This document shows, piece by piece, positions 17,798-25,893 of a DNA stretch of 44,958 nt. The notes below the pieces were generated by a model. It was not told the origin of the DNA, made no database searches, and worked only from the letters and a program-made list of their open reading frames with translations. This stretch comes from Bacteroidales bacterium (GTDB taxonomy: Bacteria > Bacteroidota > Bacteroidia > Bacteroidales > ML635J-15), in contig QKHS01000097.1 in assembly GCA_003249955.1 (NCBI GenBank), forward strand, positions 1 to 44,958. Direction: 5' to 3'. Position 1 is the first letter of the stretch, and every line of letters begins with the position of its first letter. The position numbers and the translations under genes are program-made.

Positions 17798-18958
17798 CTA
17801 TCTGAGCTTTGAAATTATTCCCTTCAGATCTTCCTCATATTCATCAATAATTCTGTCCCATTCAAATAATTCGTGATATTTCTTTAAGTCTTCGGCAGGG
17901 ATCAGGTAATTTTTTGTAAACATTTCGGAGTAAAATGTAAATATTTTTGATGCCATTTCTTCTGCATTTTTCACGGGAATAAAATCTCCGTTAATTCCTG
18001 GACTTATAAGGCTTTCGTTGTTGCTTACACGTGTTGCAATAACATATTGCCCGCAGGCCAAAGCTTCCAGAGTAGCAATACTCATACCTTCGTTAAGCGA
18101 TGGCAAAACAGTTAGCGATGCTGAACGGTATTCTGCTAACATTTCCGGTTTCCCAAGCCAGGATTTAAAAATTATCAAATTTTCAAGGCCGTTTTTCTTA
18201 ACATAATTTTCCATCTTTTTTCTTAAATTACCATCGCCGAGAATATGAACCTCAAACTCTGGAATCCGGGTTTTAAGAATGTTAACAGCTCTCAGGAAAT
18301 TCATAGGGTCCTTTTGTTTTACAAGCCGTCCAGGGAAAAGAATTGTAAATTTGGAGGATCTTTGGGAATAGTCCGGGCTAAAAATTTCGCTGTTCCAGCC
18401 ATTGTATATTATTTTATTTTTTGCGCTGAAACTACTCCCTAAGAAAGCATCGAAATTTGCTTTCATGTCCTGAGACTGGACATAATTGCGCTGAGACTGC
18501 AGGCATATATTGCGTATCCAGTGATAGGTAAAGGCATGGTACCACATCATTTGTTCCGGCATGAACCACGGTATATCATGGCCATGAGAAATTATGACAT
18601 ATGGCAGCTTATATAAAAGCTTCATGCTGTATGCAACTTCGCCTCCCGGTAAAGCAAAATTTGTAAAACACAGATCATATTTTTCCTTTTCCAGATGCTT
18701 TTTCAGGAATTTTTTTGCTGCAAACATCCACGAAAGCATCTCACGCGGGTTAGACTGATAAATCTTTTTGCGTCTGCATTTAAGTCTGATTATCTGTAAA
18801 TTATTATCCCTGTACTCTTCCTGCTGACCTTTAAACCATGTTGTAACCACGCTTATTTCATGTCCTCGCAATGCAAGGCCTTCGGCAATGTTTTGGGTAA
18901 TAACTCCCGCACCGCCTCCAAGTGGTGGATATTCATAATTCAAAATCAGTAAACGCAT
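17798..18958 (-). CDS. GT4-family glycosyltransferase
   Basis: 386 residues with the GT-B fold typical of GT4 retaining transferases. The N-terminal acceptor half begins LILNYEYPPLGGGAGVITQN. The C-terminal half has FPGRLVKQKDPMNFLRA, ILGDGNLRKKME, and the donor-binding E-x7-E region LNEGMSIATLEALACG. No TM segment; cytoplasmic or peripheral. It transfers a sugar from an NDP-sugar during envelope glycan or glycolipid synthesis, but the specific product is not deducible. It stands apart from any polysaccharide cluster. A perfect -7 element upstream suggests it has its own promoter. Its stop is 42 nt from that of the convergent kinase. Confidence 0.88.
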   Translation of the reverse strand: MRLLILNYEYPPLGGGAGVITQNIAEGLALRGHEISVVTTWFKGQQEEYRDNNLQIIRLKCRRKKIYQSNPREMLSWMFAAKKFLKKHLEKEKYDLCFTNFALPGGEVAYSMKLLYKLPYVIISHGHDIPWFMPEQMMWYHAFTYHWIRNICLQSQRNYVQSQDMKANFDAFLGSSFSAKNKIIYNGWNSEIFSPDYSQRSSKFTILFPGRLVKQKDPMNFLRAVNILKTRIPEFEVHILGDGNLRKKMENYVKKNGLENLIIFKSWLGKPEMLAEYRSASLTVLPSLNEGMSIATLEALACGQYVIATRVSNNESLISPGINGDFIPVKNAEEMASKIFTFYSEMFTKNYLIPAEDLKKYHELFEWDRIIDEYEEDLKGIISKLR

Positions 18959-18975
18959 ATGTTGTTTGTTTGGCT

Positions 18976-18983
18976 CAAAAGTA
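18976..18983 (-). promoter_or_regulatory. -7 element of the GT4 gene (TACTTTTG)
   Basis: A perfect TAnnTTTG on the minus strand 17 nt before the start codon. No clear -33 TTG. Confidence 0.45.
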
Positions 18984-19011
18984 GGAAAAAAACTAATGCG
19001 GGGAAATGCTT

Positions 19012-19395
19012 TTAAGATTTATTGATATTCAATAATTTTTCAATTTTTGAATTCAGCTCTTCTTCGTGTATTGGTTTGGATATATAGTCAGAACAGCCGG
19101 CTTCTATCGCCTTGTCATAATCTTCCCGGTATGCGTAGGCAGTCTGGGCTAAAATAGGAATTTTCTTATCAAATTTTCTTATTTCTTTTGTCGCGGTAAA
19201 TCCGTCCATATCGGGCATTTTCATGTCCATTAATATTAAATCAATAGTACCATAATTATCTTTTAATGCATCTATAGCCTCAATTCCGTTTTCTACGTAA
19301 ATTATATTGTAGATATCTTCATTTAAAATTTCCCTGTAAAAAAGATAATTCAGCGACTCGTCATCGGCAATTAATATGCAGTACTTTTTATCCAT
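19012..19395 (-). CDS. Stand-alone receiver-domain response regulator
   Basis: 127 residues, a single CheY-like receiver. The acid pocket is IADDE (Asp 11/12), the phospho-acceptor Asp57 lies in LILMDMKMPDMDG, and the conserved Lys is in SKPI (about 107). There is no output domain. Its alpha4/beta5 region (AQTAY, then AIEAGCSDYISKPI) is very like the receiver of the hybrid kinase at 14528-17755, so it belongs to the hybrid-kinase receiver subgroup rather than the transcription factors. It could act as a phosphate relay or sink, or signal by protein contact. It lies between the GT4 and photolyase genes, with no kinase directly adjacent. Confidence 0.88.
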   Translation of the reverse strand: MDKKYCILIADDESLNYLFYREILNEDIYNIIYVENGIEAIDALKDNYGTIDLILMDMKMPDMDGFTATKEIRKFDKKIPILAQTAYAYREDYDKAIEAGCSDYISKPIHEEELNSKIEKLLNINKS

Positions 19396-19415
19396 TTATA
19401 ACAATGTCTAATTTT

Positions 19416-19433
19416 ATGTGTAAATATACACAT
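19416..19433. promoter_or_regulatory. Palindrome ATGTGTA-N4-TACACAT
   Basis: A perfect 7-bp inverted repeat with a 4-nt spacer, 21 nt upstream of the receiver gene start. Size and position suit a dimeric repressor operator overlapping the promoter. No regulator is identified. Confidence 0.35.
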
Positions 19434-19509
19434 TTTGTCAGTAAAAAAAGAGTTTTATTGGAAAAAATCACTTTTTGTAATAAGAAACTTATAATAAATT
19501 GATTATCAA

Positions 19510-20808
19510 TTAAATAGACTCTGTATTTTTAGTCTTTTTATAAGTATCAACTGCTCTTTTTCTTGCAAATTCGTGATTTACAACAGGGCTAATGTAATTA
19601 TTTATGTCAAAATCAGGAATATGAGTGCAAATGTACTTATAATCTTTGTCAAATTTTTCCTGTTGTCTGTGAGGATTGAAAACCCTGAAATACGGAACTG
19701 CATCGCATCCTGTGCCGGCAGCCCATTGCCAGTTTCCGACGTTGCTGGAAAGTTCATAATCAAGTAATTTCTCTGCAAAATATGCTTCCCCCCAGCGCCA
19801 GTCAATCAGAAGGTGTTTAACCAAAAAGCCGGCTGTGATCATTCTTAGTCTGTTGTGCATGTATCCGGTTTTATTTAGCTGATTCATCCCCGCATCAACT
19901 ATAGGGTAACCGGTTTTTCCGTCACACCATAATTTAAATTCTTCTTCATTGTTTCTCCATTTAACGAAGTCAAACTGCTTTTTAAAATTGTTTTTTTCCG
20001 AATAGGGAAAGTGAAAAAGAATCTGCATGAAAAATTCACGCCATATCAACTCGCTTAAAAATGTTTCATTTTGTTTGTACGCAATCTGCACTACATTTCT
20101 TATGCTTATTGTCCCAAACCTAAGATGCGGACCAAGATAAGATCCTGCGTCGAGATACGGAAAATCACGGTGTTGATCATAATCTGCTATTGATTCCGGT
20201 AAAAACGGCCTGACTGTATAAATACCGCCTGTAAAGCCAAGCTCATTTAGCGACGGAAAAACATAGTCTGACTTATTAAACATTGATAAATAACCTTCAG
20301 ATTGATAATGTACTGCATTTTCTTCGGGTTTAAACCGGGCCAGCCATGCTTTTTTGTAAGGAGTAAAAACTGTATAGGGATTTCCGTCTTTCTTTAAAAT
20401 ATCATTTTTTGCAAAGATTACCTGATTCTTAAAACTGTAAAAATTTATTCCTTTACCGGACAATAAAGCAGATACTTTTTTATCTCCGGCAATAGCAGAT
20501 GGTTCGTAGTCCTCGTTTGAATAAACAGATTTTACATCAAATTCTTCAACTATCTTCACGAATGCATTTTCAACATAGTCGTGTAGTATAAGAAGCGAAG
20601 AGTTATATTTTTTAAGTTCCTGGTTTATTTTAAAAAGATTGTCATAAATAAAACTTATGCGTGAATCGTTTGAGTGCAGTTCCGCAATAATTTCCTTGTT
20701 AAAAATAAAAACAGGAATTACCGGATAACCACTTGTAAGGGCTTTTAAAAGCCCGTGATTGTCTTTAAGGCTTAAGTCCCGCCTGAACCAAAAAATTACA
20801 ACTTTCAT
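19510..20808 (-). CDS. phr: Deoxyribodipyrimidine photolyase (cryptochrome/photolyase family)
   Basis: 432 residues. FAD-dependent repair of UV-induced cyclobutane pyrimidine dimers using light. The N-terminal antenna-binding domain starts VVIFWFRRDLSLKDNHGLL. The C-terminal FAD domain has WREFFMQILFHFP, TGYPIVDAGMNQL, TGYMHNRLRMI, NVGNWQWAAGTGCDAVPYFR and FNPHRQ, which are class I CPD photolyase signatures. Length is slightly short but complete. A TAnnTTTG element and a short palindrome precede the start. A cryptochrome or (6-4) enzyme is less likely given the CPD-type motifs, but not excluded. Confidence 0.93.
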   Translation of the reverse strand: MKVVIFWFRRDLSLKDNHGLLKALTSGYPVIPVFIFNKEIIAELHSNDSRISFIYDNLFKINQELKKYNSSLLILHDYVENAFVKIVEEFDVKSVYSNEDYEPSAIAGDKKVSALLSGKGINFYSFKNQVIFAKNDILKKDGNPYTVFTPYKKAWLARFKPEENAVHYQSEGYLSMFNKSDYVFPSLNELGFTGGIYTVRPFLPESIADYDQHRDFPYLDAGSYLGPHLRFGTISIRNVVQIAYKQNETFLSELIWREFFMQILFHFPYSEKNNFKKQFDFVKWRNNEEEFKLWCDGKTGYPIVDAGMNQLNKTGYMHNRLRMITAGFLVKHLLIDWRWGEAYFAEKLLDYELSSNVGNWQWAAGTGCDAVPYFRVFNPHRQQEKFDKDYKYICTHIPDFDINNYISPVVNHEFARKRAVDTYKKTKNTESI

Positions 20809-20834
20809 ATTTTGTTAAAACAAAATCAAAGATA
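20809..20834 (-). promoter_or_regulatory. Photolyase promoter -7 and leader palindrome
   Basis: On the minus strand TATCTTTG (20834-20827) matches TAnnTTTG. Directly next to it, ATTTTGTT-AA-AACAAAAT (20809-20826) is a perfect 8-bp inverted repeat touching the start codon. It could form a weak hairpin over the start or serve as an operator. Confidence 0.4.
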
Positions 20835-20862
20835 ACAAAAAAGTCGCTAAGATCCGAACAGG

Positions 20863-20901
20863 CAAAAAAAAGACCCTGTTGTTCTCACCTCAACAGAGTC
20901 T
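20863..20901 (-). terminator. Terminator of the LamG/T9SS gene
   Basis: An 11-bp stem (20871-20881 with 20891-20901, one G-U pair) and a 9-nt loop are followed on the minus strand by eight T's. Confidence 0.88.
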
Positions 20902-20947
20902 TAAACTAAAACCTCAAAACATCTCTATATTTATTCTAGCCCGGCGA

Positions 20948-22288
20948 TTATTTTTTTACTATAAAAGTTGATTTATATAAGTTTTGATTGTTTGAGTTTA
21001 TCTGTGCAAAATAAACTCCGTTTGCGAAATCAGTTAAGTCAATTGAAGTTTCGCTTGTGAAAGTGTTGTTTTCAATATTTTTGCTTGTCAGCAACTGACC
21101 GGCTGCATTGTAAATATTAACTTCAATATTTTCATAACCCTTGTCAAAGAAGTAAGATATGTTAATTATATCCTGAGCAGGGTTTGGGTAAAGGCTTACT
21201 TCACTTTCCATTCCTTCTATGCTGATACTTACGATTTCAAATTCTTCAAATTTTCCGTCAAAGTCGGTTTGTCTTAATTTGTAATATGATTGTCCGTTTA
21301 CAGGATTTGCATCTGTAAAACTGTATTCAAGAACATTTGTGCTGTTTCCTGCGCCTGTAGTAGTTCCTATTGATTCCCATTTAATCCCGTCAACACTGCG
21401 GTATATTGTGTAATAATCATTGTTCTTTTCACTTGCACTTGCCCAGTTTATAACAACTTCACTGTTGTCAGCCTGTGCATCAAAATAAAGTAATTCAATA
21501 GGTAATATTCCGAAAAGGGGAGCTGTTGAGGTCACAATTGTTGCGCCTCTGTCACCGTTTAAAGAAGTATTGGTTCCGTTATAACCATGTCCTGTAAGAT
21601 CGTTTACTGTTGTACCTTCTGTTTCGTCGAATCTGTAATAAGCAACCAATCCGTTTTCTTTGCCGGTTAAAAGATTGTTCATTATTGAATTTATCTGATC
21701 TGCATCAAGTGCCTTGTTCCATATTGAGACTTCGTCCATTTGTCCGGTTAAAGCTCTGTAGTTGTTATCCTGATTTGCCCATGAAGCTATTGTCATAACA
21801 TAATCAGACTGTAAAGCGTAAATACTTCCGCTTTTGTGTTGTGTGTTTTCCAAAGTTCCGTTAACATATAAGTACATTTTTGAACCGTCGTAAACTGCTG
21901 CAATATGATACCATATTCCTTCTTCAGGAGAAGTTGAACTGAACATTGTTGTTCTTGACATTTGATTGTTGCTGCCTAAAGTAGAAAGTGAAAATTCAAA
22001 TTTGCTGTTGTTGCTGTTATGTTGAAGCCAGAACTGACCATTGTCTGCATGGTTTACAGAGTTTATTGTAATCATGTTTGCCCATTTGTTACCGGTCTTT
22101 GGGTCTATGCTCCACTTAACCCAGTACATTATTGTCATTTCGTTTGTTAACCCGAGATCAGCATTTCCAAAATTTACCGATGTTGTTCCGTCGTGATCCA
22201 AAGTATTGCCTGCTAAGTTTACCTGAGCATTAACACTTATTGAGAAAATTGCTGCCAGAATTGTTATGTAAATTTTTGTTCTCATCAT
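20948..22288 (-). CDS. LamG-domain surface protein with T9SS type A signal
   Basis: 446 residues with a signal peptide MMRTKIYITILAAIFSISVNAQ; the second Met could equally be the start. A concanavalin-A/LamG-type domain (about 25-240) contains GQFWLQHN, WYHIAAVYDGSKMYLYVNG, GQMDEVSIWNKALDADQI and a closing YYRFDE segment. A short FN3-like bridge (LPIELLYFDAQ to YYKLRQTDFDG) follows. The C-terminus LYPNPAQDIINIS to GVYFAQI and FIVKK is the type A sorting domain. Such domains bind glycans or proteins; this copy has no catalytic domain, so a surface binding role is inferred. Its promoter carries three phased direct repeats, suggesting tight control. Confidence 0.9.
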   Translation of the reverse strand: MMRTKIYITILAAIFSISVNAQVNLAGNTLDHDGTTSVNFGNADLGLTNEMTIMYWVKWSIDPKTGNKWANMITINSVNHADNGQFWLQHNSNNSKFEFSLSTLGSNNQMSRTTMFSSTSPEEGIWYHIAAVYDGSKMYLYVNGTLENTQHKSGSIYALQSDYVMTIASWANQDNNYRALTGQMDEVSIWNKALDADQINSIMNNLLTGKENGLVAYYRFDETEGTTVNDLTGHGYNGTNTSLNGDRGATIVTSTAPLFGILPIELLYFDAQADNSEVVINWASASEKNNDYYTIYRSVDGIKWESIGTTTGAGNSTNVLEYSFTDANPVNGQSYYKLRQTDFDGKFEEFEIVSISIEGMESEVSLYPNPAQDIINISYFFDKGYENIEVNIYNAAGQLLTSKNIENNTFTSETSIDLTDFANGVYFAQINSNNQNLYKSTFIVKK

Positions 22289-22310
22289 TTTTAAGTTTTA
22301 GTTTCTGAGC

Positions 22311-22318
22311 CAAAATTA
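22311..22318 (-). promoter_or_regulatory. -7 element of the LamG/T9SS gene (TAATTTTG)
   Basis: A perfect TAnnTTTG 22 nt before the start codon. No TTG at -33, which fits a promoter depending on an activator bound at the repeats just upstream. Confidence 0.55.
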
Positions 22319-22349
22319 CCGCGTTATTATGTGTTTAAAAGATGTGAAT

Positions 22350-22400
22350 CAGAATTCGGCAACACTCTTTCAGAATTCGGTAGCTTATTACAGAATTCGG
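22350..22400. promoter_or_regulatory. Three phased direct repeats of CAGAATTCGG
   Basis: Exact 10-nt copies lie at 22350-22359, 22371-22380 and 22391-22400, spaced 21 and 20 bp, which is about two helical turns. They lie about 32 bp upstream of the -7 element. Roughly 9-bp repeats with 10-12 bp gaps on one helix face resemble LytTR-type regulator sites. The regulator is unknown. Confidence 0.6.
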
Positions 22401-22816
22401 TAATTTTTTTCTGATATGATACAGATTCAAAATTTCTATCAGTGGAATCTTGATTGAGTTTTGGGGTTTTCTAAGCAAAAGTGTTCTCTTTTTAACCGGA
22501 TTTAACCAGATGTTTTAAGCTTTTCAAAGTTGTTCGGTTAAAGGAAGGTTATATGTTGATTCATTATTCATATGGGCAGGGGCTACGTTAAAGGATAAAA
22601 GCATAACTAAGAATGTACGGTATTGCATAATAAGAACCACTGTTGCGATATCCTTAATTGTGGATTTTAGTACTTATCTGCTTCCGGACTAAATCGCCGG
22701 ACTCTATTACAAACGGAGTATAAAATTATTTGCCGGTAATTTTTGCCTGCATTTAAATAAAACAATAAAGAGTTGGTTTTGATTTTTTGTCCCGTGTTTT
22801 TGGAAAGATACAATAA

Positions 22817-24028
22817 TCAGCCTGCCTTCATTATTTTCATAATGCTTCTTCTTATCATCAGCATTAAAAGCAATATTATAATTGTTATAAAACCGAATCC
22901 CGGAGCTAATACATTAAATAAGATATGATTAAATTTTTCGTATCCTAATAAAATCATGTTTGATGCATAATAGTTCCTGAAAACGGATAAAGGTATTAGC
23001 GAAGTTAAAAACGTTACTACAAATAAGATAATAACCATTATCTGATAAGGCAGGGATATTTCTCTAAGCGAGTAACCAAGCATGCCCAGTTTGCTTATAT
23101 TCTCATTATTTCTGTGAAGCAAAAGTTGTATTGAAATCACCATAAGCGAGAAAGCCAGAAGAATAATTACAAGACCGATAATCAAAACTATTGTGATTAT
23201 AATTTTTAAAAATGCCAGAGCTTTGCTGTTACTCAGTTCCGACTTATTCAGATCGTAATTATGATCTTCGATATATTTAAACAGTTCGGGGCTTGAAGGG
23301 TCTTTCGCTATGATGATTAATCTTCCGGGTCTGGGCGAAACTTCTTCGCCGAAATTTTCGTTTCCCCATTTTACAAAAGATTCAGGTACAAGAATAGTAT
23401 TTATTCTTTCGGAAAACCCCACAATTCTGGTTTCAAATTTTTGTTTTTTACCACGTCCCTGAATCATAATGTTGAATTTTACCAATCCGGCACCTTCTTC
23501 CGATACCTGTGGCAGATTCTGACTTTGTGCAAATCCGAAATTGTACAGGTTTAAATAAGCTTTGGGTAGTATGGCAGGTACAAACTCGTTGTTTTCTTCC
23601 CATTTCCAGTTGGCGTAGTTTACATCTATATACTCGTCCGGAACTGCTTCAAAAAATAAATCGGAATAAAAACCTGCAATCGGGCCGTCTTTGGCAGATG
23701 AGGCACTAATCATAAAAGAACAGCCTGAAAATTCGGCCACATCTTTTACGAAAGGCTGTTTTTTTAAATCTTCAATATCCTCTTTTGAGAAAAGCGGTTT
23801 TTCCGTGTTGTCATTTTGTAGCTGGGCGTATGTGTCGGTTAATTCAATGCGCTTGTTTATAATTATATACTCATCTTTCCAGAAACTTTCTTTATCCTCA
23901 AAAACAGGTTTTACATCAATATAGAATGATAAAGCCCCCATCAAAATTGTCAGGCCAAGCATTATCCCGAGAAATGTGCCTGTAATCTGACCGGGCTTGA
24001 TATTATTTTTCAGTACTTTCCAAATCAT
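22817..24028 (-). CDS. FtsX-like ABC transporter permease
   Basis: 403 residues. TM1 is near 15-37, a periplasmic domain of about 225 residues follows, then TMs near 270-302, 325-350 and 370-393. This is the four-TM MacB/LolC/FtsX topology, which usually works in mechanotransmission or lipoprotein extraction rather than simple transport. It starts on the last base of the ATPase stop codon (TAATG), so it is translationally coupled. Only one permease gene is present, so a homodimer is expected. Substrate unknown. Confidence 0.8.
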   Translation of the reverse strand: MIWKVLKNNIKPGQITGTFLGIMLGLTILMGALSFYIDVKPVFEDKESFWKDEYIIINKRIELTDTYAQLQNDNTEKPLFSKEDIEDLKKQPFVKDVAEFSGCSFMISASSAKDGPIAGFYSDLFFEAVPDEYIDVNYANWKWEENNEFVPAILPKAYLNLYNFGFAQSQNLPQVSEEGAGLVKFNIMIQGRGKKQKFETRIVGFSERINTILVPESFVKWGNENFGEEVSPRPGRLIIIAKDPSSPELFKYIEDHNYDLNKSELSNSKALAFLKIIITIVLIIGLVIILLAFSLMVISIQLLLHRNNENISKLGMLGYSLREISLPYQIMVIILFVVTFLTSLIPLSVFRNYYASNMILLGYEKFNHILFNVLAPGFGFITIIILLLMLMIRRSIMKIMKAG

Positions 24029-24666
24029 TATACATGCAGTTTTTTCATTTCTTTTTCAAATTCCTTATTCAACGAAGTCAGAATTATTCCGGCATTCTGT
24101 TTCCCGGCCTCTTCCCTTATAAGGTCCCAGGCTATCTGCGTATTAGTGCTGTCCAGATGACTGAAAGCTTCGTCGAGTAAAATATATTCAAAACTTTGAC
24201 AAAGAGCTCTGACTATCGCCACCCTTTGTCTTTGCCCGAAAGACATCCTTCCTGCTTTGCGGTTTTCAAATCCGCTTATCCCGAGAATTTCCATCATTTC
24301 CGAGATGCGTTCCGCAGTCTGGTAATTTTGTATTCTGTTTTTAATATTGATGTTTTCAATGGCAGTAAGTTCGGGAAATAATAATAAGCCCTGAGGAACA
24401 ATACTCAGTACATTCTTGTGTAATGCAGAGTAATCGTTAAGAGAAAGGTTCTTTGAGTTTTTACCATTAATAAACAAGTCGCCGGTAAAATCTTTTCTGT
24501 TCCCGAAAATAATATTTACAAAAGTAGTTTTGCCTTTGCCGGAGTCGGCATAGATTAATGTTTTTTCACCTGCATTAAAAGTGATATCCCTGCCCCATAT
24601 CTCAGACTGTAAAATGTCTTTTTCAGGAATAGGGGCAGGGATAACGCCGGAAAATTTTATTTCCAT
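24028..24666 (-). CDS. ABC transporter ATP-binding protein (LolD/MacB-like)
   Basis: 212 residues, a single nucleotide-binding domain. The Walker A region reads YADSGKGKTTFVN, where the usual GxSGSGKST is altered (Ala-Asp before Ser-Gly, and Lys in place of Ser) although the essential GKT remains. The signature is MSFGQRQRVAIVRAL instead of LSGGQ, Walker B is YILLDEAF with the catalytic Glu, and the D-loop is SHLDST. It is coupled to the FtsX-like permease downstream and lies 3 nt after a lipoprotein gene, implying a three-part envelope complex. ATPase activity is likely intact. Confidence 0.87.
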   Translation of the reverse strand: MEIKFSGVIPAPIPEKDILQSEIWGRDITFNAGEKTLIYADSGKGKTTFVNIIFGNRKDFTGDLFINGKNSKNLSLNDYSALHKNVLSIVPQGLLLFPELTAIENINIKNRIQNYQTAERISEMMEILGISGFENRKAGRMSFGQRQRVAIVRALCQSFEYILLDEAFSHLDSTNTQIAWDLIREEAGKQNAGIILTSLNKEFEKEMKKLHV

Positions 24667-24669
24667 ATA

Positions 24670-25692
24670 TTATTCTGTTTCATCAGTTTCTTCAAGTTCT
24701 TTAAGCAGAGCATCCCATTCTTCATCTGTCATTTCGGGATAATCGCTGTTAAATTCATCATTCCATTCATCATCCCACTCGTCGTCGTCATATCTGCTTC
24801 CACCAAATATATCCAGACCATCCATAATAGGGTCTCTGAATAAATTAACAATTTCTTCGGCATTTTTCATTAACTTTTTGGTGTCGAGATTTTGAATAGA
24901 TTCATTAAATTTCAACTTCCATGTGTATGTAATCTCGTCTTTTTGCACGTCAAGAAACATTTGGCTGTAGTTTCCTGCCAGATCAATACCGCTGAGTTTT
25001 TCAAATTCTTCAATTTCTTCTTTGTCAGCACCTTTAACCTGATTTATAACATCTGAAGAAATCCATAAATTTAGGGCTTTACAGTTTTTATGGAACTCTT
25101 TAAAGTCTTTGTTTGATAATATAGATTCTTTTTTGTCAAGATTCATGTATTTTTCCAGTAATCCGAAATTGTCGTCTGAAGCTTCGTTAACAACCAGCAT
25201 TAAAACTTCGTCGTTCCATCCAAAAATCATTCCGGATTCCGGTTCCATGTATTTAATGTCGTCTTTTGTTTTCATAAACATTGAAACCGGGGCATTAAAT
25301 TCATCAGCAATAAGATCAATGTTTTCTTCCAGTTTCTTTCTGTCAATAGGAATGACAACGCCAAAGATTATGTCTTCTTTATCAAGAACTGCATAGGCAT
25401 ATGATTTTTTACTAAGTAAAATACCTGTTGCATCAGGATCTTTCATTACTTTTTCCATCAGTTCAGCAGCTTTTTTACTCTCTTTTTCAATTTCTTTAAG
25501 AACATCTTTTACATCCTTATTGTCTTCCAATAACTCAGGATTGGAAAACTTTAAAAGTTCTGAACCGTCAATTACCATTACAGCAAAAGATTCTTTAGGA
25601 ATATGAGTAGCCGCGTTTTTTGAACAGGAAGCAAATAAAATTGCAACAACTGCCAACGCAAGCAGTGGAAAGGAAATTTTAATTTTTTTCAT
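24670..25692 (-). CDS. DUF4836-like lipoprotein with acidic C-terminal tail
   Basis: 340 residues. The signal peptide ends in LLALAVVAILFASC with lipidated Cys23. The mature part begins with HIPKESFAVMVIDGSELLKF, like the DUF4836 group of Bacteroidota (a prolyl-Lys turn, then a beta strand). A Lys/Glu-rich helical part (about 55-90) and alternating strands follow. The last 45 residues are strikingly acidic, with DDDEWDDEWNDEF and WDALLKELEETDETE. It is first in the cassette, 3 nt before the ATPase gene. It may be the substrate or the periplasmic partner of the FtsX-type permease; that is inference, and the molecular function is unknown. Confidence 0.65.
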   Translation of the reverse strand: MKKIKISFPLLALAVVAILFASCSKNAATHIPKESFAVMVIDGSELLKFSNPELLEDNKDVKDVLKEIEKESKKAAELMEKVMKDPDATGILLSKKSYAYAVLDKEDIIFGVVIPIDRKKLEENIDLIADEFNAPVSMFMKTKDDIKYMEPESGMIFGWNDEVLMLVVNEASDDNFGLLEKYMNLDKKESILSNKDFKEFHKNCKALNLWISSDVINQVKGADKEEIEEFEKLSGIDLAGNYSQMFLDVQKDEITYTWKLKFNESIQNLDTKKLMKNAEEIVNLFRDPIMDGLDIFGGSRYDDDEWDDEWNDEFNSDYPEMTDEEWDALLKELEETDETE

Positions 25693-25842
25693 GACTTATC
25701 GTTTTTTGGTTAAACATTGCATAAAAATACAATTTTTATCAAAAACTTACATGTAAACGGATAAAAAATAATTAAAAAATCTCAACTGTCTGAATGTTAA
25801 TAAATTAAGAAAAAAAGTGTGTAAAAAAACTTATGTGTTTTA

Positions 25843-25873
25843 TTGCGGGGTATTGTTAATTTAGGTATTTTTG
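25843..25873 (+). promoter_or_regulatory. Complete Bacteroidota promoter (TTG-N20-TATTTTTG)
   Basis: TTG at 25843-25845, a 20-nt spacer and a perfect -7 TATTTTTG at 25866-25873. The ATG follows 20 nt later, giving a short leader. This is the best promoter match in the window. Confidence 0.7.
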
Positions 25874-25893
25874 TTGCAAGAATTGAGTAAAAC

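Larger units (their letters stand above)
22289..22816. other. 528-nt intergenic region
   Basis: The left 120 nt hold the promoter and repeat array of the LamG gene. From about 22410 to 22816, which follows the ABC permease stop, no ORF, RNA or clear terminator was recognised. Confidence 0.5.

Noticed and set aside
25109-25396. 95-codon plus-strand frame inside the lipoprotein gene
   Set aside because: Shadow frame, rich in Ser and Phe as expected from antisense Lys/Glu codons.
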